A stretch of DNA of 13,585 bases. It comes from an uncultured Clostridia bacterium. Lineage in GTDB: Bacteria; Bacillota; Clostridia; Saccharofermentanales; DTU023. The notes under the pieces were generated by a model that saw only the letters and a program-made list of their open reading frames with translations, was not told the origin of the DNA and searched no databases. Each line of letters begins with the position of its first letter. The stretch's first letter is position 1. The stretch is taken from positions 1 through 13,585 of the forward strand of contig CAMYEY010000032.1 in NCBI GenBank assembly GCA_947254895.1, written 5' to 3'. Positions 7,299 to 13,585 of this stretch are shown piece after piece. Both the position numbers and the translations under genes were made by a program.

Positions 7299-7338
7299 AG
7301 TCCCCCAGCCTTTTCCTGGCTGGGGGACTTCTTTTATT
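7299..7338 (+). terminator. Rho-independent terminator of the eda-kdgK operon
   Basis: A perfect 12-bp stem (AGTCCCCCAGCC against GGCTGGGGGACT) closes a 7-base loop TTTTCCT and is followed by TTCTTTTATT. It lies 37 bases after the kdgK stop and isolates the operon from the GH3 gene. Confidence 0.93.
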
Positions 7339-7360
7339 AAGGCTAGGGCCGATAAACTTA

Positions 7361-7369
7361 TGTTAAAAT
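7361..7369 (+). promoter_or_regulatory. Possible extended -10 promoter of the GH3 gene
   Basis: TGTTAAAAT contains a TGn extension before a TAAAAT -10 element, shortly after the kdgK terminator. No good -35 element is seen 17 bases upstream. The start point would fall near 7375, just before the RBS, giving a very short leader. Confidence 0.35.
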
Positions 7370-7392
7370 ACTAAAAGAGGAGGGCGTCTGCC

Positions 7393-9876
7393 ATGGCAAC
7401 TTATCCCAACGCTTCAAGTCTTAGCCTAGATGAAAAAATCCGCCTGGTCACAGGTGACGGTATGTGGAGAACCTCCTCCCTGGGTGGCAAAATCGAATCC
7501 ATCCTCCTATCAGATGGGCCGCACGGAGTTAGAAAAGAAATTGACGGTAATAAATACAATCTATCGCAAGAGGCTACCTGTTTTCCTACTGCCTCCTGCT
7601 TAGCTTGCAGTTGGGATAAGGAACTGGTAGCCACTATGGCCAAGGCCTTAGGTCAAGAGGCCAGGGACCAGAATATATCTATCCTGCTCGGTCCGGGTAT
7701 CAATATGAAAAGGACACCCCTATGTGGCAGAAACTTTGAGTATTTTTCGGAAGACCCCTACCTCTCCGGCAGCCTGGCCACCAGCTATGTAGAAGCCCTT
7801 GAATCTACGGGAGTCGGTACTTCACTCAAACACTTTGCCGGTAATAACCAAGAAAGTAACAGGCAAACGGCCAATAGCCAAATCGACCTGCGGGCCCTCC
7901 GGGAAATTTACCTGCGGGCCTTTGAAATCGTTATAAAAAAAACTAAACCGGCCACTATTATGAACTCCTACAACAGGCTAAACGGCCAGTATACCGGAGC
8001 CTCCCCTTGGCTACTTACAGATATTCTACGTAAAGAATGGGGCTATGAGGGAGCCGTTATATCCGACTGGTCTGCCACAATCGACCTACCCGCTTCTATC
8101 GCTGCCGGCTTAGATTTAGAAATGCCCGACAGCCTTGGCATCCACGGCAAAGACCTAAAGGAAGCCATCCTCCAGGGGAAGATCAAGGAGAGCGACCTTG
8201 ACCGGGCAGTTGATAACATCTTAAAGTTGGTTCAAAAGTATAGTCACCGGCAAACTGCTTCTACCGGGCCGGATAAAGCACAAGACAAAGTAGTAAACCA
8301 CCATGACCTGGCTAGAAGGCTAGCCGGCGAAGCAGCCGTCCTCTTAAAAAACGAGGGACAAATCCTTCCCTTATCAAAGGAAGACCAGCAGGGTATCTTG
8401 GTTATCGGTAAACTGGCCGAAGAAACACGTTTTCAAGGCGGAGGCTCAAGCCATGTCAATTGCCGGACAGGTCAAAATGCTCTTGAAGCCTTAAAGACGG
8501 CCGGTTTTTCTTTGAAATATGCTGCCGGCTATAGGACAGATAGTGAGAAAGTAGACCCTGACCTGGAAAACGAGGCCCTGGCTCTTTGCCAAAGAGCAGC
8601 TGAGCTTAAAGACAAGTCTGCTAAGAGTAAAGTCCTCTTTTTCGGTGGTTTGACAGAGATCATTGAAGGCGAAGGTTTTGACCGGAAAAATCTCAAACTT
8701 GCCGCCAACCAGGAGCAACTCTTAAATAAAATCCTCAACGTGACCGACCAGGTGATCTTTATATCTTATTCAGGATCCGCTTATGAAATTCCTCAAGTTC
8801 CAAGACTCAAGGCCATCCTCCAGATGTACTTGGCAGGCCAAGCAGCAGGTGAAGCAGCTATCGACTTGATGACAGGACGTGTCAATCCCTCGGGCAAGCT
8901 GGCTGAAAGTTGGCCTAAGGCCCTGGAAGATATAGCAAGCACCGCCTATTTTGATAGAACCAGTAAAGACCTGGAGTACAGGGAAAGTCTCTTTATCGGC
9001 TACCGGTATTTTGATAGCTATGGTCTTGCCCCCCTCTTTCCCTTTGGCTTTGGTCTTTCCTATACTACTTTTAGTTATTCGGACTTGAAGATAGAGTACC
9101 CACAGCTGGGTCATACTATAGTCGACCCGGCCGATCGGTCGGAGATAAACCTGTCAGAAAGTCCAGCCCTCAAAGTCAGTCTGACTGTTACAAACACCGG
9201 AGAAAGGGAGGGACAAGAAATTGTCCAAGTCTACGTCAGAAATCCCAAGTCTAACTTTATAAGGGCCCGTAGAGAGCTGAGAGGCTTTGCCAAAGTCCGA
9301 TTAAAGGCAGGTGAAAAGACCCAGCTCACTATCGACTTAGATAACAAGAGCTTTTCCGTCTTTAACGCAGAAGAAAACCGCTGGCAGCTAAGCGGCGGTC
9401 TCTATCAAATTGAAGTTGCCTCGTCTTCTGCTGAACAGGATATTCAGCTTAGGCAAGAATTCCTCCTCGAAGCCCCTTGTTACGACCGGGATGACCGGTC
9501 CTACCTGGCCGAATTTTTTAAACCCCTAAGCCAGGGCTCCCACTTAGAGATTAGCCGGGAGACCTTTGAAAAACTTTATGCAAAGCCCCTAAGCAACTTT
9601 TCCAGCCAAGGGGTGGGAGACTTTAACCTCTCATCCTCTCTGAATGACATGGCAGCCCACTCCCGCTTTGCTCGTTTTATCCGCTGGCTGGTTATTCAAG
9701 TCATCTACCGTATGTTCCCCGGCCGCAATAAAGAAGACCCCCAGGTCCAGATGATGGTCGAGGGGGCCTCAAGTGGGCCGATTGATGCTGTCATTTGCCA
9801 ATCAGGAAGTCGGTTGATGCATAAGATAGGCCTGATAACGATTGCTTTTGCCAATCGAAAGTTGTTCAAGTCCTAA
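7393..9876 (+). CDS. Family 3 glycoside hydrolase, beta-glucosidase type, cytoplasmic
   Basis: This is an 827-residue GH3 enzyme that hydrolyses terminal beta-linked sugars. The N-terminal TIM-barrel domain (about 10-270) holds LLSDGPHGVR, the substrate-binding segment KHFAGNNQE, and the nucleophile Asp225 in AVISDWSA. The alpha/beta sandwich domain (about 310-560) carries EGEGFDR, where Glu427 is the likely acid/base. A fibronectin-III-like domain follows (about 590-690, GEREGQEIVQVYVRNP). A further tail of about 130 residues has no identifiable fold. There is no signal peptide, so it should act on imported di- or oligosaccharides. GAGGAGG lies 8-9 bases before the ATG. Exact specificity (glucoside, xyloside or other) cannot be read from sequence. 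It follows the uronate operon but is separated from it by a terminator. Confidence 0.93.
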   Translation: MATYPNASSLSLDEKIRLVTGDGMWRTSSLGGKIESILLSDGPHGVRKEIDGNKYNLSQEATCFPTASCLACSWDKELVATMAKALGQEARDQNISILLGPGINMKRTPLCGRNFEYFSEDPYLSGSLATSYVEALESTGVGTSLKHFAGNNQESNRQTANSQIDLRALREIYLRAFEIVIKKTKPATIMNSYNRLNGQYTGASPWLLTDILRKEWGYEGAVISDWSATIDLPASIAAGLDLEMPDSLGIHGKDLKEAILQGKIKESDLDRAVDNILKLVQKYSHRQTASTGPDKAQDKVVNHHDLARRLAGEAAVLLKNEGQILPLSKEDQQGILVIGKLAEETRFQGGGSSHVNCRTGQNALEALKTAGFSLKYAAGYRTDSEKVDPDLENEALALCQRAAELKDKSAKSKVLFFGGLTEIIEGEGFDRKNLKLAANQEQLLNKILNVTDQVIFISYSGSAYEIPQVPRLKAILQMYLAGQAAGEAAIDLMTGRVNPSGKLAESWPKALEDIASTAYFDRTSKDLEYRESLFIGYRYFDSYGLAPLFPFGFGLSYTTFSYSDLKIEYPQLGHTIVDPADRSEINLSESPALKVSLTVTNTGEREGQEIVQVYVRNPKSNFIRARRELRGFAKVRLKAGEKTQLTIDLDNKSFSVFNAEENRWQLSGGLYQIEVASSSAEQDIQLRQEFLLEAPCYDRDDRSYLAEFFKPLSQGSHLEISRETFEKLYAKPLSNFSSQGVGDFNLSSSLNDMAAHSRFARFIRWLVIQVIYRMFPGRNKEDPQVQMMVEGASSGPIDAVICQSGSRLMHKIGLITIAFANRKLFKS

Positions 9877-9919
9877 ACAGTTAAGCTTTCAGCTACTCAA
9901 CAAGGATCCGGGCCAGGTT

Positions 9920-10699
9920 TTAAATCGAGTTTCCCACCTCAATGGAGATTTCGAAAAACTTTCCTAGTAGGTCATCCAGGTCCAGCTCATCTTTAGCGCG
10001 TCCCTCCAGGTCCATGATAATTTTGCCCTGGTGGAGCATAATCAAGCGGTTACCGTAGGTCAGAGCATGCTTCAAATTGTGGGTTACCATGAGGACAGTC
10101 ATGGCCTGCTCTTCAACTAGGTTTTCCGTCAATTGCATGATCAGCTCAGCCGCCTTGGGATCCAGGGCCGCTGTATGCTCATCAAGGATCAGATAATCGA
10201 TCGGGGTCATGGTAGCCATGAGAAGGGCCACCGCCTGCCTTTCTCCACCGGAAAAAGAGCCGACAACTTCGTTTAATTTATTTTCAAGGCCCAAGCCTAT
10301 CAACTTGAGCTTTTCTCTGTAATAATCCAGTCTCTTGTGGTCGACCGCCCGGGTGAGATTCCAGGGTCTATTTTTATTATCGGCCAAAGCCATGTTTTCC
10401 AGCAGGGTCATGTCGGGACAAGTACCAGCACTGGGGTCTTGGAAGACCCGTCCTAATTTGACATACCGTTTGTGTTCAGGCAGACGACTGACATCTTTTC
10501 CATCCAAGATAACCTGGCCGGAATCAGCTAAGATATTCCCGCAGACTAAGTTAAGGAGGGAGCTTTTACCAGACCCGTTGCTACCGATAATGGCCAGAAA
10601 GTTTCCCCGGTCAAGCTTCAGGCTAAAATCCTTAAAAATGGTATTTTCGTTAACTGTGCCCGGATTATAACATTTACTGATATTCAATAACTCAAGCAT
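9920..10699 (-). CDS. trpZ: ABC transporter ATP-binding protein of a tryptophan-type importer
   Basis: This is the ATPase subunit (259 residues) that powers import at the inner face of the membrane. Walker A is GSNGSGKS (39-46). The signature appears as SFSGGERQA, a variant of LSGGQ. Walker B with the catalytic Glu is YLILDEHTAALD, and the H-loop is VTHNLKHAL. The Q-loop region is GRVFQDPSAGTCPDMT. The ATG overlaps the permease stop by 8 bases, which implies translational coupling. A GGAGAAGGGG purine run inside the permease end is its RBS. The order SBP-permease-ATPase and the Trp-specific T-box upstream match the trpXYZ operons described in Firmicutes. The substrate is inferred from that leader, not from this protein. 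Confidence 0.88.
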   Translation of the reverse strand: MLELLNISKCYNPGTVNENTIFKDFSLKLDRGNFLAIIGSNGSGKSSLLNLVCGNILADSGQVILDGKDVSRLPEHKRYVKLGRVFQDPSAGTCPDMTLLENMALADNKNRPWNLTRAVDHKRLDYYREKLKLIGLGLENKLNEVVGSFSGGERQAVALLMATMTPIDYLILDEHTAALDPKAAELIMQLTENLVEEQAMTVLMVTHNLKHALTYGNRLIMLHQGKIIMDLEGRAKDELDLDDLLGKFFEISIEVGNSI

Positions 10700-11603
10700 T
10701 CTTTACCCCTTCTCCAGTCTGAATATTTTTGACTTTACCGCCTGCCTTCTTTTGGCCAAGGACCAGAATAACGAGCAATAAGAGGGCTGTAATCAACTTA
10801 AGGCTGTTAGCTGTCAGACCCATGGCAATGGCTATCGCTACGATCGCCTTATAGACAATTGACCCTAAGACAGTTTTACTTGGGCCGGAAATAAAATGTG
10901 CCTTTTCGAAAATCTTAAGGCCAATAATCACAGAGGCCAGGCCGATTACCATGGTACCGGTACCTTGAGAGGCATCAAAAAACCTTTGCTGTTGGGCCAA
11001 AACCGCCCCACTCAGGGCAACCAAGGCATTAGCTATGGCCAAGCCCAGAATTTTCATATTTCCGGGATCCCTGGCCATTGTTTTAACCAGGTTAGCATTG
11101 CTCCCGGTCGACCTCAAAAGTAAGCCGGACTTACTCTTGAGATACTGGTTGAGGCAAAGCTTACACAAAAAGACAATCGGTATCGTTACCAGGAGGACCG
11201 CCAAATTTTGAAGGCTATCCGGCAAGGAAGAGATCAGGTCATTATTAAAAATGGACTGAGCCTGAAAAATGGATAGGTTAGACTGGCCGGCTATGTAGAG
11301 GTTTACCGTATAAAGTCCCGTCATCATAATGATCCCGGAAATCAGGTCCCTGATACCAAACTTAACATGGATAACACCAGTTAAGGCCCCTGCAATACCA
11401 CCGACGATGAAAGCCAGCAGGAGAGCAAGGACCGGGTGGTAACCCTGGCTGATCATGGCTGCACAGATAGCAGATCCCAGCGGAAAACTACCATCTACAG
11501 TTAAGTCAGGAAAGTTTAAGATCACGTAAGTGATATAAAGGCCCAGGGTCATGATCCCGTAGATCAGGCCTTGTTCTAAAACGCCTATCAAGATATCAAT
11601 CAT
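10692..11603 (-). CDS. trpY: ABC transporter permease of a tryptophan-type importer
   Basis: This integral membrane subunit has 303 residues and about eight hydrophobic segments, and belongs to the branched-chain amino acid/ribose-type permease family (BPD_transp_2). The N-terminus MIDILIGVLEQGLIYGIMTLGLYITY and the PDLTVDGSFPLGSA segment are typical of permeases paired with ABC_sub_bind-type lipoproteins. The C-terminus is basic and cytoplasmic by charge. The ATG at 11603 is 34 bases after the stop of the substrate-binding gene. Its Shine-Dalgarno (AGGGGA) is rather distant, so translation may depend on coupling. It overlaps the downstream ATPase gene by 8 bases. The Trp substrate is inferred from the operon leader. 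Confidence 0.87.
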   Translation of the reverse strand: MIDILIGVLEQGLIYGIMTLGLYITYVILNFPDLTVDGSFPLGSAICAAMISQGYHPVLALLLAFIVGGIAGALTGVIHVKFGIRDLISGIIMMTGLYTVNLYIAGQSNLSIFQAQSIFNNDLISSLPDSLQNLAVLLVTIPIVFLCKLCLNQYLKSKSGLLLRSTGSNANLVKTMARDPGNMKILGLAIANALVALSGAVLAQQQRFFDASQGTGTMVIGLASVIIGLKIFEKAHFISGPSKTVLGSIVYKAIVAIAIAMGLTANSLKLITALLLLVILVLGQKKAGGKVKNIQTGEGVKNA

Positions 11604-11637
11604 TTTTTGTCTATTCCCCTATCTGCTTCTAAAAGAA

Positions 11638-12762
11638 CTAACGTGCAGCTTCAATCTTCTCGAATTTAGTAGTGGCACGCTCGAGCATGGCATCTGGAAT
11701 TTCAACGCCCAACTTTTGGGCGGCCTCTAAGTTCAGGCAGAGGAGGGATTCACCCTGGAAAGTTTCAAACTTCATCTCAGCTGCAGTAGTTTCGCCCTTT
11801 AAGATTTTAGCAGCCATGACACCGGTTTGCCTACCAAGTTCAATATAATCCAGTCCCTCAGAAGCCAGGCAGCCAAGGGCCACCTGTTCAATTTCCGATC
11901 CGAAAACGGGAATATTGGCTGAGAAAGCCTTATCAAGAATGGTGGGCAAGGAGTTGACCACTGTATTATCGGTCAGGTTGGAAAGACAATCGACCTTTTT
12001 CAAAATATTATCGACTGCCAAGGGGATATCTGAAGAATTAGCGATACCACTTGTGACCAGCTCAAAACCATACTTAGGAGCCAGATCTTCATAAATCGCT
12101 ATGCTCGATTCTGAATTGGCCTCGCTCGTTGTGTAGAGGATACCGATTTTTTTAGCTTCCGGCATCATTTCTCGGATCATCTTGAGCTGGGCCTCTACCG
12201 GCAAGATGTCACTGGTACCCGTAATGTCACCAGCTGAACTGCCATCCTCTTTGGCCAGGTCAGCCTTGACCGGGTCTGTAACAGCCGTATAGACAACAGG
12301 AATGCCTGAACCCATAGCAGCATTAAAAGCATGCATAGCAGAGGGTGTAGCAACAGCCATGATTAAGTCATATTTTTTACTGACAAAGTTTTCAGCAATC
12401 TGAGAAGCGATGGCCATCTCTGCTCCTGCATTTTGATAGTCAACTGTCAGATTTTTACCTTCCACAAAGCCCGATTCGGCTAGGCCTGAAAGAAAACCTT
12501 CTCGGCAGTTATCGAGTGAACCGTGCTGGGCAAATTGGGAGATCCCTATGGTAAAGTTACCTTCAACCAGGTCAGTTTGGCTGGTTGTTTGCTGCTTGTC
12601 TTCTTTTTGCCCGGCTGGTGTATCAGTCGCTGTTTCCTTGTCTGTAGCTTGGCCTTTTCCCTGGCCGCCACAGGCTGCGAGCATGCTGCAAGCAAGGGCC
12701 AACAGCAAGACTAAGATAAGGGTCAGGTTAGCGGTTTTTGACATTCTGTTTTCCTTGGTCAT
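11638..12762 (-). CDS. trpX: ABC transporter substrate-binding lipoprotein, probable tryptophan binder
   Basis: This extracytoplasmic solute-binding protein of the ABC_sub_bind (DUF534-like) family should capture tryptophan and hand it to the permease. The N-terminus has a basic start, a hydrophobic core LTLILVLLLALACSM and a lipobox LAAC with Cys31 as lipid anchor. A Gln/Thr/Lys-rich linker follows (about 32-66). The mature two-lobe domain begins near FTIGISQFAQHGSLDNCREG and includes the typical PVVYTAVTDPVKA and GTSDILPV segments. The frame extends to a TTG at 12777, but that codon overlaps the GGAGG Shine-Dalgarno (12771-12775). The ATG at 12762, 8 bases after the GGAGG, is therefore the start (374 residues). 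It is the first gene after the Trp T-box leader. Confidence 0.92.
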   Translation of the reverse strand: MTKENRMSKTANLTLILVLLLALACSMLAACGGQGKGQATDKETATDTPAGQKEDKQQTTSQTDLVEGNFTIGISQFAQHGSLDNCREGFLSGLAESGFVEGKNLTVDYQNAGAEMAIASQIAENFVSKKYDLIMAVATPSAMHAFNAAMGSGIPVVYTAVTDPVKADLAKEDGSSAGDITGTSDILPVEAQLKMIREMMPEAKKIGILYTTSEANSESSIAIYEDLAPKYGFELVTSGIANSSDIPLAVDNILKKVDCLSNLTDNTVVNSLPTILDKAFSANIPVFGSEIEQVALGCLASEGLDYIELGRQTGVMAAKILKGETTAAEMKFETFQGESLLCLNLEAAQKLGVEIPDAMLERATTKFEKIEAAR

Positions 12763-12770
12763 TTTCTTTT

Positions 12771-12775
12771 CCTCC
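12771..12775 (-). promoter_or_regulatory. Ribosome binding site deciding the trpX start
   Basis: GGAGG on the minus strand is spaced 8 bases from the ATG at 12762. It makes the in-frame TTG at 12777 an artefact, since its last base is part of the RBS. Confidence 0.85.
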
Positions 12776-12853
12776 AAAAGCTTTGATTGGCAGGACGGCG
12801 GCTTTTTCGATACCCAAGTCTTTACTTGTTTTCAAGCAAGTCTCCTTTGACAT

Positions 12854-12890
12854 AAAAAAAGACCCCTGTCCTCTTACTGGGACAAAAGTC
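12854..12890 (-). terminator. T-box attenuator terminator
   Basis: On the minus strand GACTTTTGTCC pairs with GGACAGGGGTC (11 bp including three G-U pairs) around an 8-base loop, followed by seven T. Its 5' arm and loop overlap the 3' half of the antiterminator, so the two structures are mutually exclusive. Confidence 0.93.
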
Positions 12891-13140
12891 ATTGCTTCTG
12901 CGGTGCCACCCAATTTCATCAAGCTCTGCTTAATGCACTTTTTGGTACTATCATACCTTCCCCACTATAACGTGCAGGTCATCCGTCGGATATTACTAGA
13001 CCGGTCTTCCACTCTGGTCGTTCTCTCCGCCCTCAAAAGCCCATTCAGTCTACCCTCTCTACCCCGCTCTCAGCTCCGCGGGATTCTCTGTCCAAAGTCT
13101 AAGTAAACTTACTCTTCTTTCTCAAAGGTTTATCTATTCA
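12854..13140 (-). ncRNA. T-box riboswitch (leader), tRNA-Trp specific, controlling trpXYZ
   Basis: This is a cis-acting leader that senses uncharged tRNA. Stem I holds CAGAGA, a GAGCTGAGAGC loop, and the specifier segment CTGAATGGGCTTTTGAG. The codon directly after GAA is TGG (13041-13043), the tryptophan codon. The T-box core TGGGTGGCACCGCA occupies 12899-12912. Its bulge UGGC would pair with GCCA, the 3' end expected for tRNA-Trp with discriminator G73. The antiterminator pairs ATTGGG (12909-12914) with CCCAGT (12876-12881). This excludes the terminator hairpin. In Trp shortage uncharged tRNA would stabilise the antiterminator and allow transcription of the ABC genes. Confidence 0.95.
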
Positions 13141-13155
13141 ATTGTGATGTGTCAA

Positions 13156-13184
13156 ATCTTAAGTTACCCTCAAACAAATGTCAA
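13156..13184 (-). promoter_or_regulatory. Promoter of the trpXYZ operon
   Basis: TTGACA (13184-13179) is followed after 17 bases by TAAGAT (13161-13156) on the minus strand. The start would be near 13149, just before the 5' end of the T-box leader. Confidence 0.78.
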
Positions 13185-13277
13185 GTTTTATTTTTAACCC
13201 GAAAGCTTGACCTTATCCTATTGTTCTTTGCCTTTACCTATTAACCTTACCACCAATTATTCTTTACCCAAAACCGA

Positions 13278-13306
13278 TTGACAAAATTATTTAGCACTTT
13301 TATACT
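13278..13306 (+). promoter_or_regulatory. Promoter of the GntR-family gene
   Basis: A perfect TTGACA (13278-13283), a 17-base spacer and TATACT (13301-13306) form a strong consensus promoter. The start near 13313 gives a leader of about 90 bases. It diverges from the trpXYZ promoter, with about 95 bp between the two -35 elements. Confidence 0.8.
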
Positions 13307-13327
13307 GTATTAAGTCAGTAATACAGT
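13304..13327. promoter_or_regulatory. Candidate GntR operator, perfect inverted repeat
   Basis: ACTGTATTA (13304-13312) and TAATACAGT (13319-13327) are perfect 9-bp arms around AGTCAG. The repeat covers the last bases of the -10 box and the start point of the GntR gene. The position and the TGTA/TACA-like arms resemble YtrA-subfamily GntR sites, pointing to negative autoregulation. Binding by this protein is inferred. Confidence 0.7.
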
Positions 13328-13403
13328 GATACACGAGGAGAAGAGCTCCCATTTGTATCTGATATACCGACAAAAATCAAAGAGAACAGGAGGATAAAGG
13401 ACG

Positions 13404-13585
13404 GTGACTTACGAATTTAACAACGAACAGCCTCTGTACTTACAACTACTCAATGAGTTTCGTAGGAAAATCGCTACAGGAGAATGGCAGCCAGGAGAAA
13501 AAATTGACAGTGTAAGAAATTTAGCCCTCTTGTATGAAGTAAACCCGAACACTGTACAGAGAGCTTTGGCTGAGTTAGAGCGAGA
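13404..13585 (+). CDS. GntR-family transcriptional regulator, N-terminal part
   Basis: A GTG at 13404 preceded by GGAGG (13389-13393, 10 bases upstream) opens a frame to the right edge (60 codons). The translation contains PLYLQLLNEFRRKIATGEW, then PGEKIDSVRNLALLYEV, then NPNTVQRALAELERE. This is the winged helix-turn-helix of the GntR family, with NPNTVQRAL as the recognition helix. The form is closest to the short YtrA/YhcF-like subfamily, which usually has only a small dimerisation tail and often controls a downstream ABC exporter. The C-terminus and targets lie outside the window. The gene is divergent from trpXYZ. Confidence 0.88.
   Translation, partial: MTYEFNNEQPLYLQLLNEFRRKIATGEWQPGEKIDSVRNLALLYEVNPNTVQRALAELER

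Noticed and set aside
8770..9114. 114-codon minus-strand frame inside the GH3 gene
   Set aside because: It is antisense to conserved GH3 coding sequence and has no recognisable domain.
12763..12777. N-terminal extension of TrpX to a TTG start
   Set aside because: The TTG overlaps the GGAGG Shine-Dalgarno of the ATG at 12762. The extra MEEKK is the translated RBS.
12728..12922. 64-codon open frame on the minus strand across the T-box core
   Set aside because: It runs through the T-box, the terminator and the trpX start in another frame, and has no RBS or family likeness. The RNA element explains the sequence.
1..13585. CRISPR arrays, insertion sequences, tRNA or rRNA genes, phage attachment sites
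   Set aside because: No regularly spaced repeats, transposase frames, terminal inverted repeats with target duplications, or tRNA/rRNA-like sequences were seen on reading both strands.

Overview
The window looks like chromosomal DNA of a low-to-mid GC Firmicute, most likely a clostridial lineage. The reasons are strong Shine-Dalgarno sites (GGAGG-type), TTGACA/TATAAT promoters, a tRNA-sensing T-box leader, and a trpXYZ-type ABC transporter. Species cannot be named from the sequence alone.

Positions 1-7340 form a D-glucuronate catabolic divergon. A central regulatory region (about 5154-5503) fires two transcripts. The minus-strand transcript encodes uronate isomerase (uxaC), fructuronate reductase (uxuB) and mannonate dehydratase (uxuA), followed by an IclR-family regulator and the start of a small membrane protein that runs off the left edge. 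The plus-strand transcript encodes KDPG aldolase (eda) and 2-keto-3-deoxygluconate kinase (kdgK), and ends at a 12-bp-stem intrinsic terminator. Together the five enzymes give a full route: glucuronate to fructuronate to mannonate to KDG to KDPG to pyruvate plus glyceraldehyde-3-phosphate. The galacturonate-specific enzymes (UxaA, UxaB) and a definite uronate transporter are not in the window. A cluster of alternating TTTCA/TGAAA half-sites lies on the uxaC start point and is the best candidate operator for the IclR protein. A separate perfect inverted repeat (GTATCG-N5-CGATAC) sits upstream of the eda promoter and has no assigned regulator.

Positions 7393-9876 hold a cytoplasmic family 3 glycoside hydrolase (beta-glucosidase type) with its own RBS and a C-terminal extension beyond the fibronectin-III-like domain. 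It converges on the next operon with only 43 bp between stop codons and no obvious terminator.

Positions 9920-13149 (minus strand) hold a three-gene ABC importer: lipoprotein substrate-binding protein, permease and ATPase. It is preceded by a consensus promoter and a complete T-box riboswitch. The specifier codon reads UGG (Trp) and the acceptor-binding bulge is UGGC, which fits the G73 discriminator of tRNA-Trp. This strongly supports a tryptophan transporter (trpXYZ type) induced by uncharged tRNA-Trp.

At the right edge a divergent GntR-family regulator (winged-helix N-terminus only) starts at a GTG. Its own TTGACA-N17-TATACT promoter is overlapped by a perfect 9-bp inverted repeat, which suggests autoregulation.
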